NCBI GenBank assembly: GCA_002633005.1
Contig: NMRA01000478.1
Span: 182,278-246,277, forward strand
Length of the DNA: 64,000 nucleotides
Direction: 5' to 3'
Origin: Phoronis australis
Lineage: Eukaryota; Phoronida; Phoronidae
Shown here in pieces: positions 22,741 through 32,945 of this stretch (position 1 is its first letter; each line of letters starts with the position of its first letter). The position numbers were made by a program, and so were the translations under genes. The notes under the pieces were generated by a model. It made no database searches. It was not told the DNA's origin and worked only from the letters and a program-made list of their open reading frames with translations.

Positions 22741-23143
22741 TTAAGCTTCAAAATTGTTAAATGTATCAAAGAAATGGTAAGAATATTGTATTGAAACTGA
22801 AAAATGAATAACAGTTACAGAACACTCATTATTCCACGTTCTCTTGTAGTTGCAGCGACAGCAGACGATAATGTAGTTGCTGGGGGTGGTCTATGCCAAT
22901 AGGGAGCGATGAATCAGCGCGACTTAGCGTGGTTTTGCATTTCACATCATAAAGATTTCCATAGCAACTCGAGTATGAGTGTCAGATTTGAGTACGCTTG
23001 GAGTCTACCCCGGCGAAATGCGACATTAGATACGCTTTTTTGAGCACGACTCCAGTGAGCACGATTTTCAGTATCAAATCTCGAGTATGAGTATGAGTCT
23101 GAGTACGGAGATTATTGGAAACCGGGCCTGGGTCACGCCACTG

Positions 23144-24719
23144 GTCGTCAAAGCTACATGTATGTATGTTGCTCGTTCGTGTTATCAGTGACTGGGAGCA
23201 ATAACACCGTGCCAGCTAAAAGATCGAAACAGGGGAGTGTCGGCGGAACACGGAACTGTTTCATAGAATTGCCTAGAATTAGAATTAGAATTTAGCCAGT
23301 GTTGTCAAGACAAGGTAGGTAAGTGTACGGTGTACAGCCGTGGGTGACACCATGCAGGCGTGCGTTCTGTTGGCACAAGTATTAGTAGTAAAGGCAGTAG
23401 TAGCTGTAGCTCTAAAGGTTTGCTTCACGTCGGTGAGGTTTACAAACACTGGCAGATAAAACATTTATTAGTACACGTGCTAGTCTGTGACAGAACCGAT
23501 TAACAGACATACAGCCGTTTCTGGAGAATTATATGCAGATAGACGTACACGAGAAAAACAAATGGGTAACTGGTTCTTGGCATGGAACGCTACAATCCTA
23601 CAAGAGTCATCTAGAAGGTGTTTTAATATTAGAATATGACTTACAAAGTCGTTCAGATTTTTGTGTCTCGTATATCACTTGGGAGTGAATGCCACAGCCT
23701 AAATCCTTTGGGTAACTCATGCATTATAGGCCATTTGTTTTGGTATTATAGTCTAGGACGCAGAGTGTATTTGTATGGAGTAATCCATACACGTTATGCT
23801 TCATAGCAAAAATATTTACTATAGCGCATGGACCAAGCTTTTTGTGTTTACAAATTCAGTGCTCAGCACTTTATTACATAAACTATTATGTTTTTTACAT
23901 TTTGCCATAAATAACAAGATGTTTACAAGATAAAATATTCATTGAAGACATAGAGTAGGGCAAATAATTAGGTATATTCTACTTTCTTTGGAACCAGTGT
24001 AATGAGCTGTCAACTGTACATTTCAAAGCTACATAGATGTTTGTCCTTTTTATCTATTAGGAAACTTACATTGCGTCTGCAAATTTAGGATAGATAGTTG
24101 GAGCAATTAGTTCATCACATTTTTGTAAATGTCTCTGCAACCTGAATTTTAGCTAAGGAATATAGATGTATCAAACGGCACTAAAGGTCTAATAAATATA
24201 TGTATATGTGTCGATGAATGCCAAGCTAAATTATTCACAACAACTGTGCAGGATGCATATTCTAAAACGTGTCTTTTTAGGGTAGCAATCTTTTGAACCA
24301 CTGAAATTTTCCCCTGCTGGTTTAATTAGTCAATAACATCACTGGTCCGTTTCCATTTTACGTTACCATTACGCCATGTTATTTTTCTCATTTTGGTAAC
24401 ACTCTTGGTTTTAAGATTTAAAAACATTTTTAAATCTCTTGGGTGTGCGAAATGATAATTATTTATGAATTAAATCATTCATCTTTCACTTCTGGTGTAA
24501 TCATACACCATCAAGAACTATTGCATGAATTCTAGCAGCGGACTCTGATGTAACTGACGGTTGAAATACGGCGGAGTTGCGAAAAGTTTTAGTTAACAGT
24601 AAATTCCATAGCAAAAACTAACAACGGAAAAACTAATGCAATCAAATATTCCACGCATGCGCAGCGCAACTTCAACATAGCGAGATCAAAGTTGGCATTG
24701 CAGGACTGTAGTTTTATGG
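23144..24719. other. no recognised feature
   Basis: AT-rich intergenic sequence between E3 and E5. No domain-bearing frame seen. Confidence 0.4.
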
Positions 24720-25234
24720 TGCTACCAGGAAGAGATAACCAGGAAAGGACAACTGTTTTAGCGCATTTTAACGTGTTTTCAAAGGGGATTTCAAAAGTAA
24801 ATGTTAAATTTGTCTGGAATCCAAGCATTGTGTTTGAAAGCTGAACTCTTTAGCTATAAAATGACACCACTTTGGTCAACAAAGACTGCAGACTGCATAT
24901 TACTGGCACTGGGGATGCTTTGAACGTGACATGCTTACCCTTCCAAAAGATGCCTCTTCCCAGGCATGTACTCGGGCATGATCGTCTTTTTTGAACCAAC
25001 AGATGTCACTAATATATGCAAATGAGGCTCGCATCTCCTACGACGCGAGCTTCTCAGGTGCCTATAGTGAATCACTTGAAACGCAGATCTACCTGATTGA
25101 GTAGATCTAAGAAAATTAGAACATTGAATGGTTTCACATGATAATACATTCAATTGTATTTGGATACGCTTGCATGTGTGTATGCGTGTACTTCCTCATT
25201 TTGCTTAAATCCAGATTTAGAAGCAGGTGTTATT

Positions 25235-25925
25235 TTGTCAAGAAGAGAGGTTGTTTGAGGTTGTTTATTGCACTTTGAGCTAAGCTCATTTGTACATATT
25301 ACATTGCAACATTTGGTATAGGTGGCAATTTCCTGTCCGGGTATTCAGTTCATATATACATATTTACACGTTACAATGTTAGAGTTTCCTGTCTCATACC
25401 ATAAGCCTTTAATACAAATAAGGATAGTCTTTTCAAAAGATTTCCAGAGTTTGTTTTGAATAAGTATTTGTCGTTTTCGATGTCTGTATGCTGTCGGGAT
25501 ATTTCTGGTAAAAAATTCTTTCTAATGTCGTTAAGTACAGGGCAGTTAAGTAATAAGTGTATTTCGTCTTCAATTTCTGAACGGTTGCAAATTTCGCAAA
25601 GTCTATCTTCCTTTGGAATGTCATGATGCCTACCAGTTTCTATTTTCAGTTGGTGTCCAGAGCACCTGAATTTGGCTAAAATTCTACGTAGAGTTGGTGG
25701 TAGACTGTAAAGATATTCTTCACAAGATAAATCTGTTTTGATAATAGAGTAAAATGAGCACTTGCTAGAGCTCTGCACTGATGTCCTCCATTCTTGGGCA
25801 GCACAATCCAACAATCTTTGCTTAAATTCTGATATAAATAAATCAATGTTACCCGGTTCACTTATCCATACCTCCCCAAACCCGTATCTGAATAAAATAT
25901 CTTTAAAGTCCTCGTCTCACGCGTT
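25235..25925 (-). pseudogene. LINE C-terminal fragment, copy ii
   Basis: The minus-strand frame (25371-25814, extended to about 25910 in the same frame) spells a C-terminal LINE tail. It has an R-Y-G-F-G-E-V-W block, then L-A-K-F-R-C-S-G-H, R-L-C-E-I-C-N and D-E-I-H-L-L-L-N-C-P. The last two form the C-x2-C...H...C zinc-knuckle-like motif at the end of CR1/Jockey-group ORF2 proteins. The frame is intact for about 180 codons. The 3' tail runs to about 25235. It sits inside the E5 right copy. Confidence 0.75.
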
Positions 25926-26984
25926 GTTAACCCTTATTACATGGTTAGAAGATGTTATAAGGATCCAAGAAGTACCTACCCCATAACTAATACACGATCC
26001 GTACTCGAAAACAGTTTAAATGAACGCGCCACTCACGATTCGCACCCGAAGAAACACCGCCATTTTGAACTTGCCGCGAACCCGGAAGTACAATTCATTC
26101 AGGAACCCAGGCCGAGAAAACGCCGTCAGTGCGACTGGAGCAGTGCCTGTACTGTTAACAGCCAGCAAACGGGGATAAAAAAATCGACAGCGCGCCTTAA
26201 TTTTGATAAAAACAAACTACGGACAATTTTATGGAATTTGCTGAAGAAATGTGGCGAATAAATTTTGACAGAAATTATTTTGCCAGACTCGGGACCGCAG
26301 CCTACCGGACCCGGTGCGGATCGAGACCAGACACTGGCGAACGGTAAATGCATGCGGTTGCAAGCTGTTTTGTCGAAGTAAAATGGTCAAATGATAAATG
26401 CTGCATATATTCAAAGGTAGTTTCAGACACTTGCATGAAATTACGGGCTGGTTAGTCCTGTGTCACACTGCTGGCCACAAACACAAAAAACACGAAAATT
26501 GAACAAAGTTTCTTTTTTGTAGCAACGTTTGTCAAAATGTATCAACGTTATGAATCTTCACAAATTACAAAGTAGCCGATTGAACATGCCTTTCAGTTCA
26601 GCAAAAGTCGACATTGTAGGTGCCGCCAGAAATGAGACGATCGAAGTCCAACGGGAATTGTGAGCACATTTATCACTTAATGAGTAACTGCGAGGCTGAA
26701 TTTTGGTGAACACTGCTAAATCGTGCAGAATAGTAAGTAAAGATATGTGTAACTAAATTTTACCGTAATTTGTTGGCGAAAACAATTTACACAAAGTTTT
26801 AAACTCGTAACTCCATCCCGCTGTCCTCCAATATGGCCGACGCGATCCAAACAAAGTGACCCAAATTTCGCCACAAAACTTGCAATAACTTTACAGTGCT
26901 TGCCCCGATTTTGATACTTTTTCGATTTTTACTGAGTAGAATGTACTACCTTTCCGATGATAGCAAAGTACTTTTTCAAAACGA
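25926..26984. other. unrecognised sequence between two LINE pieces
   Basis: About 1 kb separates LINE copy ii from copy iii. It may be a later insertion into one LINE, but no terminal repeats were found. It includes CpG-containing sequence near 26100-26350. Confidence 0.4.
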
Positions 26985-27335
26985 GGAAAAAAATAAAACC
27001 GAAAAAAANTATAACAATATAGGAACTACCATACTATCAAACAATTTAAAACATACATGCGGGGATCTACAATTCACTTTGGTTAAACATGCTTTTAACA
27101 TGTTCATTGCTTTTCTAGCTTGTAAAGCTGATATTCTACAATTTTCATTCCATTTTAATCTGCAAGAAAATGTCACACCAAGATACTTGTAATAAGATTT
27201 CGATCCCTATCTTATTGTAGAACCACCGTTCTTGTGCCGACAGAGTCCCACCTCGCTTGAAGACAACAATATTTGTCTTATCAAGATTAACACAAATACT
27301 CCAATCCACACAGTAGTTGTGCAATACATTTAATT
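26985..27335 (-). pseudogene. LINE fragment, copy iii
   Basis: The minus strand gives N-L-D-K-T-N-I-V-V-F-K-R-G-G-T, then (frame-shifted) Y-L-G-V-T-F-S-C-R-L-K-W, and C-F-K-L-F-D-S-M-V-V-P-I-L. These are the same post-catalytic RT blocks as in copy i. One N is present at 27009. It is probably the upstream continuation of the LINE at 25235-25925. Confidence 0.65.
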
Positions 27336-27426
27336 TCCTCTGTCAAGAAATTAGCCAAGAAATTAGCTGCTCCCGCCACGGTGACCGGTGTCGTGGCGTC
27401 GCCGGGAAGTCTGATCCATGCATGCT

Positions 27427-27529
27427 CAATTCGACAAACTAATGCTAGTCGCTGGTCAGCTCCGCTATGATTCATGCGCAATTCGACGAAGTAATGCTAG
27501 TCGCTGGTCAGCTCCGCTATGATTCATTT
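27427..27529. repeat. 52-bp direct tandem duplication
   Basis: Two units (27427-27478, 27479-27529), each containing AATGCTAGTCGCTGGTCAGC, differing at a few sites. The equivalent site in the E5 left copy (15048-15110) has one unit. Confidence 0.9.
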
Positions 27530-28332
27530 GAGACGTGCGGCTTAACTCGAACCTATACCCGTGTTCTGGGTCCAAGGTCGTTTTTTGACCCAGTTTCGGG
27601 AAAAGTTCATTTTAATACGGTCATTTCCTGAAGATTTTTTGAAAGGTATGATCCCGAAATCCTCGGCCTATAGAGCTGTATCAAAATTTCTTGTTGAAAC
27701 ACGTCCACTGGTCCAGCTTCTGCCGGGGGGCTGGGGAAAATGAACGCGTGTCCCAAAAATGCACACACTTCAACCCCTGCAGTTCAAGTTCTTTTCCCGT
27801 CAATCACTGTGCGCGGATTCTACGCGGGCAGCCTACTGCAGGACTACACCTTTAAGGTGGGTGCGTCACTGAGTCACGACGTGTCCATCCTTTGCAGTAT
27901 GCACGGGAATGGCAAGCAAACGATTCGGTTTAGAAGAACCTAAATTCATTCCACAATACTACTGGGGACTACAAGCATCAAAGAAGTGCAAAGACAATCT
28001 TTCCAACTTTATGAGCAATGACTCGAACTTCTTTTTCGATCTACGGTTTGTAAATTTTTGAATTTCATTAGTCTAGTTTTCAATTCAATAAAGCATTTAG
28101 AGCTGCCCGACATTCATTAATATCACTGTTATCGTTTAGTGTCCTTAGCGATATGGTGGTCTGATGATGGATCGAATTTTTGCAAGTCAGCCTTCAGCCT
28201 TCAACTAAGTTCAGTGACGCATCGCCATTTCTTACAAGACAGCTTCTGTGCTGTGCACGAATGTTTTGTGTTTTTGATGAATTTGGAATATCAACTTCCC
28301 CTCGTCAGTAGTTGGCAGTGTCATGTCGGAGG

Positions 28333-28410
28333 TGTATAGAGGGCGCAGCACTGAAAAAAGTGAAGGCTAAAGCAACCTTAGCCCCCTGTAGTGCACCGCC
28401 TATGGACCAC
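28333..28410. repeat. GGCGG-type hairpin repeat, partial
   Basis: Inverted arms GGGCGCAGCACTGAAAAAAG and the TAGTGCACCGCC side. It is homologous to the outer unit at 10240-10390, inside the E5 right copy. Confidence 0.5.
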
Positions 28411-29064
28411 TGAAAAACTTGGACTGAATTAATACGCTCCACAAAACTTTTGCTTTACAAATTTTCTCGAACTTTCGAAATACATGTATGAATGATTAAA
28501 TGCACATTTTCAAGGGCGCATAGACGACCTATGCTGCAAAAACGGAGACCCTAACAACAATTGTCCTGGCCAGGGCCCTCAAATGGTAAACCATACACTG
28601 ATACCGAGTTGTGTTCTCTTGAATTTTCTCTCTGATCAGTATTCGAAGTCTTTCTTTTGTGTCTTTCCCCAGCCCCACACCCTTGTCGGTTGCCATGGTT
28701 TGACCCTGAGGCATGCATTTTTTTGGGGTGGCACTCGCCCTCCCCCGCTTACTAAGGTCCTGATGCAAGGAGTCCATCGTTGGTCCAAGATCAATGTTGT
28801 GTTTCAACACGCACTCGTTGTGTAGCTTGAACATTAAATTAATAAACGTTTAAGAAATACAGGAGCAGTTTTGCGCATTTAATTGTGCGTGTAAAAGGGT
28901 TTATGGATTCGTACTGAATTTGTTGCTGCAACTTGTCTCATGGGCCTGTATCCGGCACGTGACCACAAATATGGACACTAATTCGGCTATTGCGCAAGTC
29001 GACTGTAGCAAGGTGGCCAGTGAAAATGTAAGGCAGTGACAACTCGCATTTCTAGTCCCTTATT

Positions 29065-29430
29065 ATGAAAACCATTGAAGACAATTACCAGCACCTGCAA
29101 ACAAGAATTCTGAAGTATGGAGAATTTCAACAGGAGTTAGCTGTATACTTAGTCGCGAAGCTGCCGACATTACAGCCACGATTACTGCCGGTCCTTCGAA
29201 GCATTTATAGCACATATATACGAATTTTTAAGAATGGCAAGGGTGCGTTTTGTGTTGACGGAAATGTCCATGGCGTCGAAGAATTTGAGGCATTTAATGA
29301 TGAACAACTGTTGTGGCTTAATTTGGAAAAACACCTAGCAAAACTAACTTCCAAGTGTGCATACTGTGGCGGAATTAAGAAATACGATTATGGCAGAGCC
29401 ACAAAGTGTGCTAAAATGGCAGAAAATTAG
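29065..29430 (+). pseudogene. E5 coding remnant 1, family not recognised
   Basis: 121 codons starting M-K-T-I-E-D-N-Y-Q-H-L-Q, with L-V-A-K-L-P-T-L-Q-P-R and a C-A-Y-C-G-G-I-K-K-Y-D-Y segment. The left E5 copy (about 9400-9880, minus) has the same text with substitutions and frameshifts, so the sequence was part of the element. It has no recognisable DDE or THAP domain. A Cys pair (C-x2-C) suggests a small zinc-binding motif, but ligands are not conserved between the copies. Confidence 0.35.
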
Positions 29431-29481
29431 GCATAACATTTCTGTAGCAGATAAAAGGTTGATTGGCGCAGGAGAAGGCCG

Positions 29482-29796
29482 ATGTCTTCAATGCTCAGAA
29501 AAATTTCGGCAGGCAAGGAACTTGCCAAGACAACGGCACAGTTGAGTCCGGGCATTCTAAAGGAAAGAACTGCAGCCAATTCCAATTATTCGGTGCAACT
29601 TCTCTCACCCGACGGTGTTGTTTCACGATACCGCAACCTCAAACAACGTCTAAGAAACGAAACGCGGAGGGTGAGATATTACAGAGTATTAATATTTATT
29701 CTTGGATACAGATGTCCACCTCAAAATGAATTTCCCACGGCCATTCTTTATGCCGATACTATGTTTTCGTCAACTGAAGAAGAACGGGGATCATAG
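29482..29796 (+). pseudogene. E5 coding remnant 2, basic domain
   Basis: 104 codons containing S-P-G-I-L-K-E-R-T, a V-V-S-R-Y-R-N-L-K-Q-R-L-R-N-E-T-R-R-V-R-Y-Y basic helix (possible DNA-binding or coiled coil), and an acidic C-terminus. The left copy has the related V-A-P-D/N-N-W and E-I-L-Q-S text, then the extra exon at 8990-9172. A transposase DNA-binding region is possible but unproven. Confidence 0.35.
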
Positions 29797-30427
29797 AAAT
29801 CCCGCGCGCTCCGTCTATGGTTCTGACACTTCAAACTTTTGTCAGCACGATAGGTAGCCGCAGAAAGTTCGATGTTGACCTCATTCTATCTAATCTCTGC
29901 AATCCACTGTCAGGGGACGAAAACAATTCAGAGTCCGCTCCTCGAAATAGGGCTTGCTTAGCTGGAATTCAGAACTGCGGTCATGAGAGTGTTTTTACCT
30001 CCTGATTGCGAAGCGATCGAGTTAGCAGTGCTATCTTCATCAGCGCGTGCTCTCAGCGGAAGCTCACCGCTTTATTCACTCAAGCGCTCGACCAACAACT
30101 GACGATAGTCTCAGAACTCCCACGTGCAAATTTGATATGCAAATGAGGGAGTACTTGGCTACTGCGCCATCTATACATCGACGGAAAAGCTTAAATACCC
30201 GTGACTGCGTGTGGGAAGTTGCTATTGCCTGCGCTGAAGTCGATATTTTCAAAGTACAATTACACCACTGTTTCAGTTTTTGATATCCTTCTGTAGAAAA
30301 AGCTTTAATCTCTCTGATAAAACCATCTGTTTCCTTTTAAACGAAGTCCTGAAATTAGTCCGGGGAAGGAGGCCAAAAACTGCGGTTTTGCTAGTTGTCC
30401 CTTCCTGGTTATCTCTTCCTGGTGCTA

Positions 30428-30935
30428 CCCATATCACTGCCCAGTCAACCATGACGATTGTGTAAGGGCACGTACTGACTCTCGGTCACTGCAACTTAAG
30501 AAAGTTAATTGTGGAAAAAATTAGTTCATGGCTGCATAGAACAAAAATGTTGTAAATAAGTCCCCATTTAGAGTTTTCAGAAAAAGATTATTCTTGAAAC
30601 CGCATTTCACACACCGCCTCACTTAGTTTTGAAAATTCGCAACATCTGTCGAAAGCGCTATGCTCATCTACGTGCTAAAAGACCTTTCTGTCTAAGCATG
30701 TGTAATAGTTTGTACTAGAACTACACTTACCTTATATGGCACAATTAGTTAGAATGGTTTATTACATAACTCTTGCCAAACAGTTCTATGAAATGTGACT
30801 CATATGCACGTGGTCTTGTGTATTGCAAAAACATGTTATTGTACAGTAGTTAGTCAGTCCGCAATAAAGTAATGTTCAAGTAAAGACGTCTTCTTCACTC
30901 CTCTCTCCGCAAGACATTACAGACATATACTTAAT
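30428..30935. other. no recognised feature
   Basis: Short unique-looking spacer between E5 and E4. Confidence 0.4.
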
Positions 30936-32088
30936 CAGCCGATTTCATGAAGGTGGTTTAACAAAACCAGGTTTAAGACTTGAACCTGGTCTTCCTAAAC
31001 CTGGTATAATTTTAGACCTGACGTGCATTTCACCAACATGGTTTAAGAGTCTGAAAGCCTGGTTTTGCTAGACCAGGGAGCTGGTTCAGTAAAACCAGCT
31101 TTAAAGTATCAAAGGCACCCCACTGTGTCGAGCTGGGTAAACCCAACAAAGAAACTATTGAAGTGCTTCAATGAAACCTTGATCACGTGGGTATACATGC
31201 AATGGCGTACACTAGTAGAATCTGAGTACAGACATTTATGAAAAAGGTCTAAAAGCTTTTCTCATCATTTCTGTGCCCAACACACATACATTAAAGAACA
31301 CGCTTACGAGTAGATGTAACATGATAAATGCCCAAATTTATTTCCTTGTCATTTTAGTGTTTATTTTTCACGGCTAGGGGGGGCAAGACCCCTTCCCGGC
31401 AACATTAAATCGGAGAACAGTGGAGGTGGAACTCAGACAGAAGAATCAGAGGATGCTGCCTTAAGTCAAATCCGATGACGCCCTGCTCGACCAGTCGTAT
31501 TCTGAGGAATCCGCTGGTCACACTCCAGCAAGTACTGGTCTACGCATAGGCGGATCCAGGGAGGTCAAGGGGTCCGGAGCCCCTCTTTTCCTTGATTTTA
31601 GTGATATCAAATCGATAATTAATTTTCAAATTGTTGACTTGGTCCCCCCTTTCAAAAAGTCCTTGACCACCCCCCCCCCTTAAAAATCCTGGATCCTCCC
31701 CTGCTACGTTTGATCTTGATCGTAGTAAAACTGAATATTGTAAAAATAGTCCATTTTTGCTCTAAAACTGCGTCGCAAATGCACTCCGCGGCATCATTCA
31801 GTTGCACCTATACCATGCAAGTCTGACATATTTAACAGTTAAACCTGGGTCTGACCAAGTCTAAAGTTAAACATGGTTTAAGATCTTAACACAGGTCTAA
31901 AGAATATAGACCTAGTTGGTGAAATGAAAACTGACTTAAACCAGGTCTAAATTGGAGTTAAACCAGGTTTTACTAGACCACTGGTGTAAAAGTTAAACCA
32001 CCTTTATGAAATGCAGATTATCTTTAAACCTGGTCTAAGTCCAGTTTAAACCAGGTTTAACTTTAAACCACCTTTATGAAATCGGCTG
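30936..32088. mobile_element. E4, TIR element with many AACCAGGTTTA motifs
   Basis: The ends form inverted repeats: CAGCCGATTTCATGAAGGTG on the left and its near-perfect reverse complement on the right. They are flanked by AAT (possible 3-bp duplication). Arrays of degenerate AACCAGGTTTA/AACCTGGTCTA palindromes fill 30960-31110 and 31830-32070. No coding capacity. E2d (31545-31703) is inserted within it. Confidence 0.8.
31545..31703. mobile_element. E2d, 159-bp E2-family MITE with CTACG duplication
   Basis: Starts CATAGGCGGATCCAGG and ends CCTGGATCCTCCCCTG. Both sides carry CTACG (31540-31544; 31704-31708). C/G-tracts lie just inside both ends, as in other E2 members. Confidence 0.88.
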
Positions 32089-32118
32089 AATATGTTCAAG
32101 TAGATACCGTATTGGCAC

Positions 32119-32256
32119 CATGGGCGGCGCAGCACTGAGAAAAGTGGGGGGCTAAAGTCCCTCAGCCCCCTGTGGTGCACCGCCTATAGACCATGTGCGT
32201 CCTAGCACTGAAAAAGTGGGGCTATGCCCCCAGCCCCCTATGGTGCGCCGCCCATG
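32119..32256. mobile_element. hAT-like MITE with 8-bp target duplication
   Basis: 138 bp with CATGGGCGGCGCA inverted repeats at both ends, flanked by ATTGGCAC (32111-32118 and 32257-32264). An 8-bp duplication with CA...TG ends is the hAT pattern. Internally it is two similar hairpin units (TGGTGCACCGCC in the middle), related to 10240-10390 and 28333-28410. Confidence 0.85.
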
Positions 32257-32683
32257 ATTGGCACTTGGCAAATTCTAATTTCAAAGCGAAGGTTTTTACA
32301 TAAACGTAAAAGCAGAAGAAAAACACTTTCACATAAGAAAAGTGATGTATTTTTGGTGCAAATGCTCTTATTAACTGTTAAAGTGTTGTCTGAAATAAAT
32401 TCGTGTAATTCTGTTCAACTTTGCTCAGTCTATTCGTGTTTCATTGGCACTATGCCCCCGGTTCTAAAGGGACACGCTCGGAAAACGTGTTTTTGATTTT
32501 ATCGTTGGATGTGGTGAACTTCTTGAAGTGTTTTTGTGATTGAAAGCAATCGCCTATTCTTACTTTCAATTGGCTGCAATCCATTGGCTGAAATGGAGGC
32601 CGGTAACTTTACCGGTCACATACGCTTAACATACTCTGTCATGTAGTGAATCGAGTTGGGTTTGATTTCACTGAGCAAAGTGT

Positions 32684-32945
32684 TAGATGGCTTGTTTGAG
32701 GGCTACCTGAAATCGCGGCCAATTTCTCAGTTGCTACACAGCAATGCACAATTGCAACAGGGGGCCACCATCTTGAAGAAGGGTGCAGCTACAGCCGAGA
32801 AAGTGGCCTTTTTTCATTCTCAACATTTTCATAAATACAAACGAACCACATGCAGTGTCTACTGACAAAATGCCCCAAACTTGGCCTACCCCAAAATTTT
32901 AATATTTTGGGAGTGCAAATTGGCCGCCTAACTGTTCAGTACCAC
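32684..32945 (+). repeat. R2 repeat, copy 1
   Basis: About 260 bp with an inverted paralogue at 47925-48185 (shared text around AATCGCGGCCAATTTCTCAG). Both copies keep an open frame that would read F-E-G-Y-L-K-S-R-P-I-S-Q-L-L, but no domain is known. Unclassified interspersed repeat. Confidence 0.75.

Larger units (their letters stand above)
18642..23143. mobile_element. E3, TIR element rich in ACTCGAGTATGAGT-like motifs
   Basis: The left end (CAGTGGCGT..., GGCCCGGTCTCCAAT, CTCCGTACTCAGACTC) and the right end (inverted GAGTCTGAGTACGGAG, ATTGGAAACCGGGCC, CGCCACTG) form terminal inverted repeats. Next to each lies 150-200 bp of degenerate ACTC/GAGT palindromes (18680-18870 and 22965-23105). 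Two younger elements, E2c (19993-20317) and K5 (21047-22740), are inserted in it; without them it is about 2.5 kb. No clear target duplication was found, so the exact outer boundary is uncertain. Confidence 0.65.
24725..30422 (+). mobile_element. E5 right copy, large TIR element with both ends
   Basis: The ends are inverted repeats of about 30 bp: CCAGGAAGAGATAACCAGGA on the left and its reverse complement on the right (30393-30422). TGCTA lies outside each (24720-24724; 30423-30427). Because the flank is palindromic with the tip, the shared string can be read as a 5-, 7- or 9-bp duplication (up to GGTGCTACC). LINE-derived sequence (25235-27340) interrupts it. The same POU-octamer-containing string ATGCAAATGAGG appears near both ends (25016-25027 and 30139-30150). 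Two plus-strand frames (29065-29796) are the best coding remnant. The superfamily is unknown. Confidence 0.75.
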
